A stretch of 64,000 bases of DNA from Youhaiella tibetensis (lineage in GTDB: Bacteria > Pseudomonadota > Alphaproteobacteria > Rhizobiales > Devosiaceae): assembly GCF_008000755.1 (NCBI RefSeq), contig NZ_CP041690.1, positions 2,791,260 to 2,855,259 on the forward strand. The letters run 5' to 3'. Under the pieces are notes generated by a model. The model ran no database searches, was not told where the DNA came from, and worked only from the letters and a program-made list of their open reading frames with translations. This document shows, one piece after another, positions 7,495 to 15,502 of the stretch; positions within the stretch are counted from its first letter, which is position 1, and every line of letters begins with the position of its first letter. A program made the translations under genes and the position numbers.

Positions 7495-9468
7495 TCAGGC
7501 CGCGGCGCGCTTGAGGTCGGGCGCCTGGGCTTCGGTCATCAGTTCGACGATGGCATCCATCGACGGCACGACCTTCTGGCCTTCGGTGCCGAGGCGGCGC
7601 ACCGAGACGGTGCCCTCCTCTGCCTCACGCTTGCCCACCACGAACATCAGCGGCACCTTCTGCATGGAGTGCTCGCGGACCTTGTAGTTGATCTTCTCGT
7701 TGCGGGCGTCGAGTTCGGCGCGGATGCCGGCGGCGCGCAGCTGCTTGACCAGCTTTTCGGCATAGCCATCAGCTTCCGAGACGATGGTCGCCACCACGAC
7801 CTGCGTCGGCGCCAGCCAGGCCGGCAGACGGCCGGCATAGCTCTCGAGCATCATGCCGATGAAGCGCTCCAGCGAGCCGAGAATGGCGCGATGGAGCATC
7901 ACCGGACGCTGGCGCGAACCGTCTTCGGCCACGTACGAGGCGTCGAGGCGCTCCGGCAGCACGTAGTCGAGCTGCAGGGTGCCGCACTGCCAGGACCGGC
8001 CGATGGCGTCCTTGAGGTGGAACTCCAGCTTGGGCGCATAGAACGCGCCTTCGCCTTCGGCGATCTCGAAGTCATAGCCGGTGGCGCGCAGGGCATCGCC
8101 CAGCGCCTTCTCGGCCGCGTCCCAGCGCTCGATGGTGCCACCGAACTTTTCGGGGCGCGTAGCGAGCTTGATGACGATCTGGTCGAAGCCCATGTCCTGG
8201 TAGACCGAATAGAGCAGATGCACGAAATGCTCGGTCTCGGCCTGGATCTGGTCTTCGCGGCAGAAGATGTGCGCGTCGTCCTGGGTCATCTGCCGCACAC
8301 GCATCAGGCCATGGAGCGCGCCATGGGCCTCGTTGCGGTGGCAGCAGCCGAACTCGGCCATGCGGATCGGCAGGTCGCGATACGACTTGATGCCCTGGTT
8401 GAAGATCTGGATATGCGCCGGGCAGTTCATGGGCTTGAGCGCCATGAGATCGGACTTGCCCGAGAGAACCGGTCCTTCTTCCTCGGTACCGGGCACTTCG
8501 TCCGGCACCACGAACATGTTTTCGCGATACTTGCCCCAGTGGCCCGAAGCCTCCCAGAACTTGGACGACATGAGCTGCGGGGTCTTGACCTCCACATAGC
8601 CCGAGCTGTTCAGGCGCCGGCGGATATAGGCCTCCATCTGGTTGTAGATGGTAAAGCCCTTCGGGTGCCAGAACACCGAGCCCTGCGCCTCTTCCTGCAG
8701 GTGGAAGAGATCGAGTTCGCGGCCCAACTTGCGATGGTCGCGCTTTTCGGCCTCTTCCATCATATGGAGATAGGCGTCGAGCTCTTCCTTGGTCGCGAAG
8801 GCCGTGCCGTAGATGCGCGAGAGCACCGGATTGTTGCTGTCGCCACGCCAATAGGCGCCCGCCACCTTGGTCAGCTTGAAAGCCTGGCCGACATCCTTGG
8901 TGGTGCGCATGTGCGGACCACGGCAGAGGTCGAACCACTGGCCCTGCTTGTAGATCTTGATGCTCTGGTCGGCCGGGATGGCGTCGACGAGCTCGACCTT
9001 GAAGTTCTCGCCCTTGGCGGCAAAGACCTTCTTGGCCTCGTCGCGGGTCCAGATTTCCTTGGTGAAGGCGGCGCCGCGCTCGATGATCTCGCTCATCTTC
9101 TTCTCGATGGCGCGCAGGTCGTCCTCGCTGAAGGGGGTCTCACGCGCGAAATCGTAGTAGAAGCCGTTCTCGATCACCGGGCCGATGGTCACCTGCGTGG
9201 ATGGCCACAGCTCCTGAACGGCCTCTGCGAGGACGTGCGCGGCATCGTGGCGGATGAGTTCGAGCGCGGCCGGCTGGTCGCGCGTCACGAACTCGATCTT
9301 GCCATCGTCTTCAAGCGCATCGGAAAGGTCCGTCAGGACGCCGTTCCAGCGCATGGCCACGGTCTTCTTGGCCAGCGACTTGGAGATATCCTCGACCACG
9401 GTAGTCCCGGTGGTGCCGCGCGGAAACTCGCGAACTGCACCATCTGGGAACGTCACCTTGATCGACAT
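7495..9468 (-). CDS. thrS: Threonyl-tRNA synthetase
   Basis: A 657-residue class II aminoacyl-tRNA synthetase that charges tRNA-Thr in the cytoplasm. Domain order is the full one: TGS (about 1-62), the SAD editing domain with the HDAAH zinc/editing motif and a later LCRGPHM, then the catalytic core with [10 protein letters not shown] (zinc Cys), the class II motif 2 region [12 protein letters not shown] and motif 3 [13 protein letters not shown], and a C-terminal anticodon-binding domain ([14 protein letters not shown]). The start is ATG 9468 because GGAGAG precedes it and [10 protein letters not shown] is the usual TGS beginning; the longer frame to 9615 is not supported. No T-box or other leader element is visible. 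Confidence 0.97.
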   Translation of the reverse strand: MSIKVTFPDGAVREFPRGTTGTTVVEDISKSLAKKTVAMRWNGVLTDLSDALEDDGKIEFVTRDQPAALELIRHDAAHVLAEAVQELWPSTQVTIGPVIENGFYYDFARETPFSEDDLRAIEKKMSEIIERGAAFTKEIWTRDEAKKVFAAKGENFKVELVDAIPADQSIKIYKQGQWFDLCRGPHMRTTKDVGQAFKLTKVAGAYWRGDSNNPVLSRIYGTAFATKEELDAYLHMMEEAEKRDHRKLGRELDLFHLQEEAQGSVFWHPKGFTIYNQMEAYIRRRLNSSGYVEVKTPQLMSSKFWEASGHWGKYRENMFVVPDEVPGTEEEGPVLSGKSDLMALKPMNCPAHIQIFNQGIKSYRDLPIRMAEFGCCHRNEAHGALHGLMRVRQMTQDDAHIFCREDQIQAETEHFVHLLYSVYQDMGFDQIVIKLATRPEKFGGTIERWDAAEKALGDALRATGYDFEIAEGEGAFYAPKLEFHLKDAIGRSWQCGTLQLDYVLPERLDASYVAEDGSRQRPVMLHRAILGSLERFIGMMLESYAGRLPAWLAPTQVVVATIVSEADGYAEKLVKQLRAAGIRAELDARNEKINYKVREHSMQKVPLMFVVGKREAEEGTVSVRRLGTEGQKVVPSMDAIVELMTEAQAPDLKRAAA

Positions 9469-9630
9469 TTTGATCTCTCCAAGAGAAAGGATTGTTGAAA
9501 CCGTGCAAAACGCACGAGGGGCGTTGTCTATCACGCTTTGTGGAGTTTGCCAGCATTTGCGGTTTGCCGGCGAGGTAGAGTCCGGGTTGCGGCTTCCCCT
9601 CCGGGCATCCCACAATGAAATGCGAAGTGG

Positions 9631-9942
9631 CTACCGCCACCGCCCATATCGCCACGGCAGGTACCACCGCCCCGCCTTCGGCAATTCCTCCGGCACCGGA
9701 TCGAACCCGTGCGTGCCGCCCGGCCTGCATCGGCTGAACCGCGCCAACCCCATCCAGCCGCCCGGCCAGAAGCCGAACTTCCAGATCGCTTCGCTGGTGA
9801 ATTCGGAGCATGTGGGCGCGTGCCGGCACGTTCGCCCGACGAAAGCAGAGAACGTGTAGCGGTAGATGGTGATGAGGAAGACCGCCGCGAACTTGAACGG
9901 CAAATCCACCACCGCCCAGAATTGCGCGATGAATCGATCCAT
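9631..9942 (-). CDS. yidD: Membrane protein insertion efficiency factor YidD
   Basis: A 103-residue protein of the YidD/Haemolysin-alpha-like family, which associates with the inner membrane by an amphipathic N-terminal helix and assists YidC-dependent insertion. The signature CRHAPTCSEFTSEAI, then GFWPGGWMGLARFSRCRPGG and the DPVPEEL tail are all present. It lies 12 bases downstream of the IscU-like gene on the same strand, so the two are probably cotranscribed. The order yidD, IscU-like, folE, hisI recurs in Rhizobiales, as I recall it. Confidence 0.93.
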   Translation of the reverse strand: MDRFIAQFWAVVDLPFKFAAVFLITIYRYTFSAFVGRTCRHAPTCSEFTSEAIWKFGFWPGGWMGLARFSRCRPGGTHGFDPVPEELPKAGRWYLPWRYGRWR

Positions 9943-9954
9943 CAGCTTGCGGCC

Positions 9955-10395
9955 CTAAGCGATTCTTTTTGCTTCGATCTTGTCGAGCGCTTCAACCACC
10001 GCATCAAACACCAGCATGGTCGAGGTGTGGCGCGGCTTGTATTCGCGCACCGGCTCGAGAAACCGCAGGTCCTCCCACCGCCCGGCCGGCGGCGCGCCGT
10101 CTTCCTTGAGCATGCGCGCCATCTCCTCGCGCACGGCGCGGAACTCGGATACCGGCGTGCCCACGATCTGTCGCGCCACGATGGCAGCCGAGGTCTGCCC
10201 CAGCGCGCAGGCGGAAACGTCGTGTCCGTAGCCGGTGATGATTCCGTCCGAAACCACGACATCCACCTCGATGGACGAGCCGCAGACCCGGCTCACCTTG
10301 CGGGCCGATGCGTCGGCCTGCGCCAGGCGCGGCGCCTTTGGCGGATTGCCGGCGATCTGCAGGATCTTTTCGGAATAGAGATCGCTCAGTTCCAT
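9955..10395 (-). CDS. Iron-sulfur cluster scaffold-like protein (IscU/SufU/NifU-N fold)
   Basis: A 146-residue member of the IscU-like fold. Two of the three cluster-ligand cysteines are visible: Cys38 in RVCGSS and Cys63 in SACALGQ. The third, expected after PV...YKPR near residue 125, is replaced by RHTSTM, so a canonical three-Cys scaffold site is missing. This variant is frequent in the alphaproteobacterial branch next to folE and yidD. The start is taken at ATG 10395 (MELSDLYSEKIL, the usual N-terminus); the ribosome site there is weak. Divergent from folE with 121 bases between. The role in cluster assembly is inferred from the fold only. Confidence 0.8.
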   Translation of the reverse strand: MELSDLYSEKILQIAGNPPKAPRLAQADASARKVSRVCGSSIEVDVVVSDGIITGYGHDVSACALGQTSAAIVARQIVGTPVSEFRAVREEMARMLKEDGAPPAGRWEDLRFLEPVREYKPRHTSTMLVFDAVVEALDKIEAKRIA

Positions 10396-10516
10396 TCTGG
10401 GCACAATTCTGTTTCTTGTGGCGGCGTCTACCCACCCTATATAAGTAACCGCTCGCAGACTGTCAGGGCCTCTTGCCCCACGCTTTTTTGTGATCCGCCC
10501 ATAAGGAAACCCGCGC

Positions 10517-11140
10517 ATGGACGCCACCTTCAACGCCAGCAACGTCTCCGCGTTGCCGGGCCACGAGAACCGCCGGCCGACCCAGCAGGAAGCCGAAGAC
10601 GCCGTCCGCACGCTCATCGCCTGGGCCGGTGACGACCCCACCCGCGAAGGCCTGCTCGAAACGCCCGGCCGCGTCGCGCGCGCCTATGGCGAGTTCTTCT
10701 CCGGCTATGGGCAAAACGCCGCCGACGTCCTGAGCAAGACTTTCAAGGACGTGGGCGGGTATGACGACATCGTCCTGCTCAAGGACATTCCGTTCCACTC
10801 CCATTGCGAACACCACATGGTGCCGTTCTTCGGCAAGGCGCACATCGCCTACCTGCCTCATGACGGCGTGGTCGGCCTTTCCAAGCTCGCTCGCCTCGTC
10901 GATGTCTTCGCCAAGCGCCTGCAGACCCAGGAAAACCTGACGGCGCAGATCATCGACGCGGTCAACGAGAACCTCAACCCGCGCGGCGCCGCCGTCATGC
11001 TCGAAGCCGAGCATATGTGCATGACCATGCGCGGCGTGCACTCGCACGGGGTCACCACCGTCACCCACCGCTTCACCGGCGTCTTCGCCGAGGAACGCGA
11101 AGAGCGCGACCGCTTCTTCGCCTTCATCGGCAAGCGCTGA
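10517..11140 (+). CDS. folE: GTP cyclohydrolase I
   Basis: A 207-residue enzyme for the first step of tetrahydrofolate synthesis, GTP to 7,8-dihydroneopterin triphosphate. The zinc-binding and catalytic motif HSHCEHHMVPFFGKAHIAY and the later EAEHMCMTMRGV, which supplies the second zinc Cys, are intact. The N-terminal EGLLETPGRVARAY helix is also typical. The ribosome site AAGGAAA is nine bases before ATG 10517. hisI follows 42 bases downstream on the same strand; folE-hisI pairs are common in this order. Homodecameric and cytoplasmic in the family. Confidence 0.96.
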   Translation: MDATFNASNVSALPGHENRRPTQQEAEDAVRTLIAWAGDDPTREGLLETPGRVARAYGEFFSGYGQNAADVLSKTFKDVGGYDDIVLLKDIPFHSHCEHHMVPFFGKAHIAYLPHDGVVGLSKLARLVDVFAKRLQTQENLTAQIIDAVNENLNPRGAAVMLEAEHMCMTMRGVHSHGVTTVTHRFTGVFAEEREERDRFFAFIGKR

Positions 11141-11182
11141 AATGCTTGGCACGCAAGCTCGGGGCGGGATAAAACCCGCGCC

Positions 11183-11635
11183 ATGAGCATCACCTTCGCC
11201 GATCCCAAGCCCCTCAGCCACGCCGAACTCGAAGAAGGCACCGCCTTCGCGCCCCGCTTCGACGCAAGTGGCCTCGTCACAGCCGTCACCACCGAAGCGG
11301 GTTCCGGCCGCGTGCTCATGGTCGCGCACATGAATGCCGAGGCGCTGGCGCTCACCCTTCAGACCGGCGAAGTCCACTACTGGTCGCGCTCGCGTGCCAG
11401 GATCTGGAAGAAGGGCGAAAGCTCCGGCGAGATCCAGAAGCTGATCGAAATGCGCACCGACTGCGACCAGGATGTGGTGCTGCTCACCGTCGAACAGACC
11501 GGCCGCGGCGCCGCCTGCCACACCGGCCGCAAGAGCTGCTTCTATCGCATTGTCGAAGTCCAGGACGGTACGGCCAAGCTCACCGATTCCGGCGAACCGC
11601 GCCTCTTCGACCCCAAGGCCGTCTACGGCGCCTGA
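11183..11635 (+). CDS. hisI: Phosphoribosyl-AMP cyclohydrolase
   Basis: A 150-residue single-domain HisI, opening the adenine ring of phosphoribosyl-AMP in step three of histidine synthesis. The core motifs [36 protein letters not shown] and DCDQDVVLL, and the zinc motif [13 protein letters not shown], are all present. The HisE pyrophosphohydrolase domain is absent, as expected for alphaproteobacteria where hisE is separate. It lies 42 bases after folE and is probably cotranscribed. Confidence 0.95.
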   Translation: MSITFADPKPLSHAELEEGTAFAPRFDASGLVTAVTTEAGSGRVLMVAHMNAEALALTLQTGEVHYWSRSRARIWKKGESSGEIQKLIEMRTDCDQDVVLLTVEQTGRGAACHTGRKSCFYRIVEVQDGTAKLTDSGEPRLFDPKAVYGA

Positions 11636-11683
11636 CCCGGCGAGGGCCATTGCCCTCCTCCACCGCCTGGGCGGCCACCCCAC

Positions 11684-11896
11684 TCAATAATGCGGCGGCG
11701 GTGGCTCGTCCTGCGGGGCCAGCGCGGGATGCGCTTCCACGACTCGCAACTGGTCGGTGAGCTTGGACAAGTCGCGGCGCGTCGCCTCCAGTTCACGCCA
11801 GAGGTCGGTGACCGCCTTGTTGAGCTCCTCGATGGTCTCGTCCTGGTAGGCGATGGTGGTCTCGAGCTTTTCGAGTCGCGCGTCGATCTCACTCAT
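11684..11896 (-). CDS. slyX: SlyX family protein
   Basis: A 70-residue coiled-coil protein. MSEIDARLEKLETTIAYQDE followed by TIEELNKAVTDLWRELE and a proline-rich tail ending in HY is the SlyX signature. Its function is not known; despite the name it is not a lysis gene. Its start codon overlaps the end of the rhomboid gene by eight bases, so translation is coupled to it. Confidence 0.9.
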   Translation of the reverse strand: MSEIDARLEKLETTIAYQDETIEELNKAVTDLWRELEATRRDLSKLTDQLRVVEAHPALAPQDEPPPPHY

Positions 11897-12629
11897 GTTG
11901 CCAGCTCCTTTCGAACAGCGGCGGCAGCAGCAGGCCGATGACGAATCCGCCCAGATGCGCCTGCCAGGCGATCTGGATGTCCTGCCCGATCAGCGCCGGC
12001 ACCAGCGGCACGGCGGCGTTGAGCACGATCCAGATGAGGCTGAAATTGCGCGAACGCGGATTGGTGAACACTTCCCGCAGGCTCGCCAGGTGCCGCCCGA
12101 GCAGCACGCGCTGTCCGGTGTCCGGGTCGGTCCCCACCATCACCGGCTGGAAGATGAACCGCATCGCCGCCCCGGTGAGGCCCGCCACCCCGCCCGAGGC
12201 GCCGATCAGCACCTGCACGTTGGGCAGGGTCGTGGCCGCAAAGGCCAGGGCCCCGGCCGCCGACGTCACGAGGAAAATCACCAGCGTGGGGAGCGCCCCA
12301 TACCGCCGCGCCACGGGCGTGGCGAAGATCGCCAGCCAGAGCGTGTTGAAGATGACGTGCTCCCAGTTCGCATGAAGGAACGCGTGGCTGAACGGCGTCC
12401 ACAGCAGCGGCCAGAACCCGCCCGGAAGCTGGTCCGGCGCCAGCAGGCGCATCGGTATGAACCCGAACCATAGGGTTAACTGGTAGAGCCCGACGTTATC
12501 GAGAACGAGCGTGGTCGCCAGATGGATGGCCAGCATGATGCCCGCCAGCGCCGTCACCACGGGGGGCAGCATGAAGATCGGTTCCCGCCCGGCCTGCGGG
12601 GCGTCGTGGTCCGAACCAGGTTCGCTCAT
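11889..12629 (-). CDS. Rhomboid family intramembrane serine protease
   Basis: A 246-residue inner-membrane protein with six or more hydrophobic helices. The catalytic Ser145 sits in GASGGVAG and the partner His225 in QAHLGGFVIG; the helix-2 motif HANWEHVIFNT supplies the oxyanion-hole side chains. So the protease appears active. Rhomboids cut single-pass proteins within the membrane; the substrate is unknown. The start is ATG 12629 with GGAG eight bases before it; the frame continues to 12683 without support. It ends inside slyX by eight bases. Confidence 0.92.
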   Translation of the reverse strand: MSEPGSDHDAPQAGREPIFMLPPVVTALAGIMLAIHLATTLVLDNVGLYQLTLWFGFIPMRLLAPDQLPGGFWPLLWTPFSHAFLHANWEHVIFNTLWLAIFATPVARRYGALPTLVIFLVTSAAGALAFAATTLPNVQVLIGASGGVAGLTGAAMRFIFQPVMVGTDPDTGQRVLLGRHLASLREVFTNPRSRNFSLIWIVLNAAVPLVPALIGQDIQIAWQAHLGGFVIGLLLPPLFERSWQHE

Positions 12630-12675
12630 GCAATCAACTCCGTAGAAACCGTTTACACCCTCTCGCGTTGTGGAC

Positions 12676-12684
12676 TTATCCACA
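12676..12684 (+). promoter_or_regulatory. Perfect DnaA box within a short dyad
   Basis: TTATCCACA matches the DnaA consensus exactly. It is part of the dyad TGTGGA-CTTA-TCCACA (12669-12684). It lies between the divergent rhomboid and PAS_5 genes, 132-140 bases before the PAS_5 start. A single box, so a promoter element rather than an origin is the reasonable reading. Confidence 0.45.
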
Positions 12685-12815
12685 CTGCGTCGTCGGCGTT
12701 AACCCTAATAGATGTTTAATGGCGATTTCGCCCGGCGCATTTGGCACTGTTTGTGGGCCGCAGAGATTCCCCACACAACGAAGGGGAACGCATCAGGGCC
12801 AAGGGCGCGAACACT

Positions 12816-13469
12816 ATGCAAAAGACCAGCACGAAAACGCTCTACGATTATTGGAACGCCCTGCGTGGCTCCCGCAGTGCGCCCGACCGCAAGGACATCG
12901 ACCCAACCCGGATTCGCTCCGCGCTGGCAAACACTTTCATCCTCGAGCTGAGCGATGAGAACAGCTTTGTCTTCCGCCTGGCGGGTTCGCACCTGTGCAC
13001 GGCCTATTGCCGTGAACTGAAGGGGCGCTCCTTCACCGGCCTCTGGCACGAACGCGACCGCGATGCGCTCGACACCCTGATCCGCGCCGTCACCGAGGAT
13101 CACGCCGTGGCGCTCGTCACCTTCCAGGGGACGACGCCCATCGACACCAAGGTCACGTTCGAAACCATCCTGCTGCCGCTGCGTCACAACGGCTCCACCC
13201 AGACTCGCCTCCTCGGCGCCATGACCGCGCTCGAGGAGCCCTACTGGCTCGGCGTCCAGCCGCTGGTGGAACAGCGCATCACCGGCCTGCGTCTGATCTG
13301 GCCCGATGACCTGGCCACCTCCGACGTCGCCCGCGACGTTGCGGCCGCCGTTCCGGGCGTCGGCTTCGCCGCCCCCGGCCACGCGCCGATGCCCATTCCC
13401 TCCACCGTCTTCGGGCGCTCCGCCCGCCGCTATGCTCACCTGGCGGTTATCGACGGCGGCCGTCATTGA
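12816..13469 (+). CDS. PAS_5-domain protein (alphaproteobacterial)
   Basis: A 217-residue cytoplasmic protein. After LYDYWNALRGSRSAPDRKDIDP the segment SALANTFILELSDENSFVFR and LAGSHLCTAYCRELKGRSFT is the PAS_5 family (a PAS-like domain almost confined to alphaproteobacteria), with the ALEEPYWLG ending of that domain at about residue 150. The last 65 residues look disordered and have no motif. The protein has no output domain, so it may sense a small molecule and act through a partner. ATG 12816 fits the family start; the frame opens earlier at 12741 without a ribosome site. A PilZ gene follows 52 bases later on the same strand. Confidence 0.82.
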   Translation: MQKTSTKTLYDYWNALRGSRSAPDRKDIDPTRIRSALANTFILELSDENSFVFRLAGSHLCTAYCRELKGRSFTGLWHERDRDALDTLIRAVTEDHAVALVTFQGTTPIDTKVTFETILLPLRHNGSTQTRLLGAMTALEEPYWLGVQPLVEQRITGLRLIWPDDLATSDVARDVAAAVPGVGFAAPGHAPMPIPSTVFGRSARRYAHLAVIDGGRH

Positions 13470-13521
13470 GTTAATGGCAGCCCGGTAGTCTTACTATCGG
13501 TTAACCAAACTTGTTTAGGCT

Positions 13522-14184
13522 GTGGGAAACGTCACACACGGCCTTTTCCGCATGCTGAACGATGACCTGCCCGCGCGCTATGCAGCGTCCCCTGGCCGAA
13601 GCCAGGCGGACATGCCGCGCTTTCAACGCGTGAAGGTTTCGATTCTCGGCCGCTACATGCTGGCCGACAAGCGCGAATTCCCCTGCCAGGTCCTCGAAAT
13701 GTCCCCCGGCGACGCGGTGGTCATCGCCCCCGTTCCCGGCCAGATCGGCGAGCGCGTGGTGGCCTATCTCGATCATGTCGGGCGCATAGAAGGCTCGATA
13801 CTCGAGAGCGCAGATGGCGGCTTCGTCATGGATGTGCTGGGCACTGCCCGCAAGCGCGACAAGCTCGCCGCCCAGCTCACCTGGCTGGCCAACAAGGATA
13901 TCCTCGACCTGCCCGAGGATCGCCGCCACGAACGCGTCGTGCCCGACAACCGCCACTCCACCGTCATCCTCGACGATGGCCGGCGCTACAACTGCAAGAT
14001 CATCGACATCTCGCTTTCGGGCGCCGCCATCGAACTCGCCGTGCGGCCGGCCATGGGCACCCCCGTCACGCTCGGTCGCATGCGCGCCCGCGTCGTGCGT
14101 CATTTCCCCAACGGGGTGGCCGTCGAGTTCGCCTCCGCCCAGGAAATCCTCACGGTCGTGCAGCAGAACCTGCGCATGAACTGA
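13522..14184 (+). CDS. Double PilZ-domain protein (cyclic-di-GMP receptor candidate)
   Basis: A 220-residue cytoplasmic protein with two PilZ-type barrels. The first (about 32-110) begins PRFQRVKVSILGRYML but has EMSPGD in place of the D-x-S-x-x-G ligand motif, so it is degenerate. The second (about 133-215) has both ligand motifs: RRHER (Arg134 and Arg138) and D-I-S-L-S-G (Asp162, Ser164, Gly167). It should therefore bind cyclic di-GMP through the C-terminal domain only. The start is uncertain: GTG 13522 or ATG 13552, neither with a good ribosome site. It lies between a PAS_5 gene and a BTLCP peptidase gene, all on the plus strand. Confidence 0.85.
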   Translation: MGNVTHGLFRMLNDDLPARYAASPGRSQADMPRFQRVKVSILGRYMLADKREFPCQVLEMSPGDAVVIAPVPGQIGERVVAYLDHVGRIEGSILESADGGFVMDVLGTARKRDKLAAQLTWLANKDILDLPEDRRHERVVPDNRHSTVILDDGRRYNCKIIDISLSGAAIELAVRPAMGTPVTLGRMRARVVRHFPNGVAVEFASAQEILTVVQQNLRMN

Positions 14185-14222
14185 GCGGCTCGTCCGCCCT
14201 CCAACTCGTGCTTAACGAGCCC

Positions 14223-14249
14223 TGAATCGAGTGCATAAAACTCGATTCA
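14223..14249. promoter_or_regulatory. Perfect 10-bp dyad with GANTC sites in both arms
   Basis: TGAATCGAGT, seven bases, ACTCGATTCA: a perfect inverted repeat, 73 bases before the BTLCP start. Each arm contains one CcrM methylation site (GAATC, GATTC). A smaller dyad CTCGT-GCTTA-ACGAG lies just upstream at about 14205. It is a candidate operator or a methylation-sensitive promoter element. Confidence 0.45.
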
Positions 14250-14321
14250 AAACTGCGTTGGACTTTTTCAATCGGGGCAAGAGCGCCTCCGTACCGTGGT
14301 CTCCATCAGGGAGATCACACA

Positions 14322-14960
14322 ATGTCCACCGCGACCAACATCGCAAAATCCATAGGAGCGGCGCTGCTTGCAGCCCTCGCGCTGACCGCTCCGGCCCACG
14401 CCCAGAGCGTCGATTTCACCAACGCCGCTTTCGTCCAGGTTTCGGTCAACCCGACCAGCGTGCCGATCGGCGCCGCCGAGTTCTGCCACCGCCGCTCCAA
14501 CGAGTGCGCCCCCTACCGCAATCCCATCGCCGCCGAAGCGCTGACCGATGGTCGCTGGAACGAGCTCCTGCAGGTCAACGCCCAGGTCAACGCCAGCATC
14601 ATCCCCGCCTCCGACAAGGAGATCTACGGCGTCGAGGAATTCTGGACCTACCCCACGGGCGGTTATGGCGATTGCGAGGATTTCGCACTCGAAAAGCGCC
14701 GCCAGCTCATCGATCTGGGCTGGGCCCCCTCAACCCTCATGATCGCCGTCGTGCGCCAGGCCAATGGCGAAGGCCATGCCGTCCTCATGGTCCGCACCGA
14801 TCGCGGCGATCTCGTGCTCGACAACCAGGCCGGCGAAATCCGCCTCTGGAACGAGACGCCCTACCGCTACCTCAAGCGCCAGAGCCAGCTCAGCTTTGCC
14901 CAATGGGTCGATATCTCCGACGACCGCACCACGATCGTCACCGCGTCTGCCGGACGCTGA
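14322..14960 (+). CDS. Transglutaminase-like cysteine peptidase (BTLCP family)
   Basis: A 212-residue exported protein. The signal peptide ends after AHAQ (about residue 28). The mature part is the bacterial transglutaminase-like cysteine proteinase fold with the triad Cys118 in YGDCEDFAL, His152 in GEGHAVLMV and Asp167 in LVLDNQAG. The family includes LapG, a periplasmic protease that releases biofilm adhesins under cyclic-di-GMP control, but the alphaproteobacterial BTLCP members are often of unknown target. No LapD-like gene or adhesin is in the window. The PilZ gene just upstream makes a cyclic-di-GMP link attractive. GGGAG precedes the ATG. A strong terminator follows. Confidence 0.9.
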   Translation: MSTATNIAKSIGAALLAALALTAPAHAQSVDFTNAAFVQVSVNPTSVPIGAAEFCHRRSNECAPYRNPIAAEALTDGRWNELLQVNAQVNASIIPASDKEIYGVEEFWTYPTGGYGDCEDFALEKRRQLIDLGWAPSTLMIAVVRQANGEGHAVLMVRTDRGDLVLDNQAGEIRLWNETPYRYLKRQSQLSFAQWVDISDDRTTIVTASAGR

Positions 14961-15001
14961 GTTCCGGGTCCCTCTCCCTGATAAGTTTGGGACCTGATGA
15001 A

Positions 15002-15037
15002 AGAAGCCACCTCCGGGCCCGGGGGTGGCTTCTTTGT
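15002..15037. terminator. Bidirectional intrinsic terminator
   Basis: Arms GAAGCCACC and GGTGGCTTC, extended inwards by TCCGGG/CCCGGG, with an A-rich left flank (ATGAAA) and TTTGTT on the right. It lies between the convergent BTLCP gene and the small membrane-protein gene. Confidence 0.8.
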
Positions 15038-15060
15038 TCCTGGGGGAATGCCAGGGAAAA

Positions 15061-15378
15061 CTAGAGCATGACCGCCACGTAGACGCTCATGAAGATCAGG
15101 CCGGTTATGAAGGCCCAGCCGAAACCGACCAGCGATCCGATCAGCACGGGAACGAAAGCCAGGGTCGAGCCCTTTTGCTGCTGCCAGCCCATCTGCAGCA
15201 TGATGTAGGGGCCGCAAACGAAGCTCATGACCAGGTGCCCCACCGTATGGAGGTAGGTCTTGCCATCGTAGCGCAGCATAGCCTGTTCGCGGAAAACGCC
15301 CTGGTAGAGGTGCGTGGCAGCCGCAGCGAGCACCAGCCCCACTGCGACGATGAATGCGGCAAGCATCAGTTCATTCAT
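15061..15378 (-). CDS. Small inner-membrane protein, unknown function
   Basis: A 105-residue protein with three predicted membrane helices (about 5-23, 46-63 and 76-100) and a short amphipathic middle segment FREQAMLRYDGKTYLHTVGH. It carries a conserved-looking HLYQGVFR after the first helix. I do not recognise a characterised family; similar small proteins of Rhizobiales are annotated only as hypothetical. An alternative start is Met5. It is divergent from the next gene, with a CtrA-like box in the gap. Confidence 0.7.
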   Translation of the reverse strand: MNELMLAAFIVAVGLVLAAAATHLYQGVFREQAMLRYDGKTYLHTVGHLVMSFVCGPYIMLQMGWQQQKGSTLAFVPVLIGSLVGFGWAFITGLIFMSVYVAVML

Positions 15379-15428
15379 CAGCCGACCCCTCGTCCCTGCC
15401 CCGTCAGCGCGCCAAATTGCGGCGCCTC

Positions 15429-15443
15429 ATTAACTCTTCATTA
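15429..15443. promoter_or_regulatory. Candidate CtrA-binding box
   Basis: TTAA-CTCTTCA-TTAA, the TTAA-N7-TTAA pattern of CtrA. It is in the 124-base gap between two divergent genes, 51 bases upstream of the start at 15378 and 60 bases upstream of the start at 15503. A GGTTAAC lies at 15490-15496, near the second start. Confidence 0.45.
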
Positions 15444-15502
15444 ATCATAAGCGCGCTCACTCGCCTTGTCATCCCGCCTCGTTCAGACTGGTTAACGCGC
15501 GA

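Noticed and set aside
7669-9498. Plus-strand open frame of 609 codons opposite thrS
   Set aside because: thrS is certain from its motifs; the plus frame has none.
12700-12719. CtrA box from TTAACC and a later TTTAATGG
   Set aside because: The two TTAA are 12 bases apart rather than seven.
12669-12720. Replication origin around the DnaA box
   Set aside because: Only one perfect box, no cluster, no long AT-rich unwinding region and no repABC, parAB, dnaA or hemE gene nearby.
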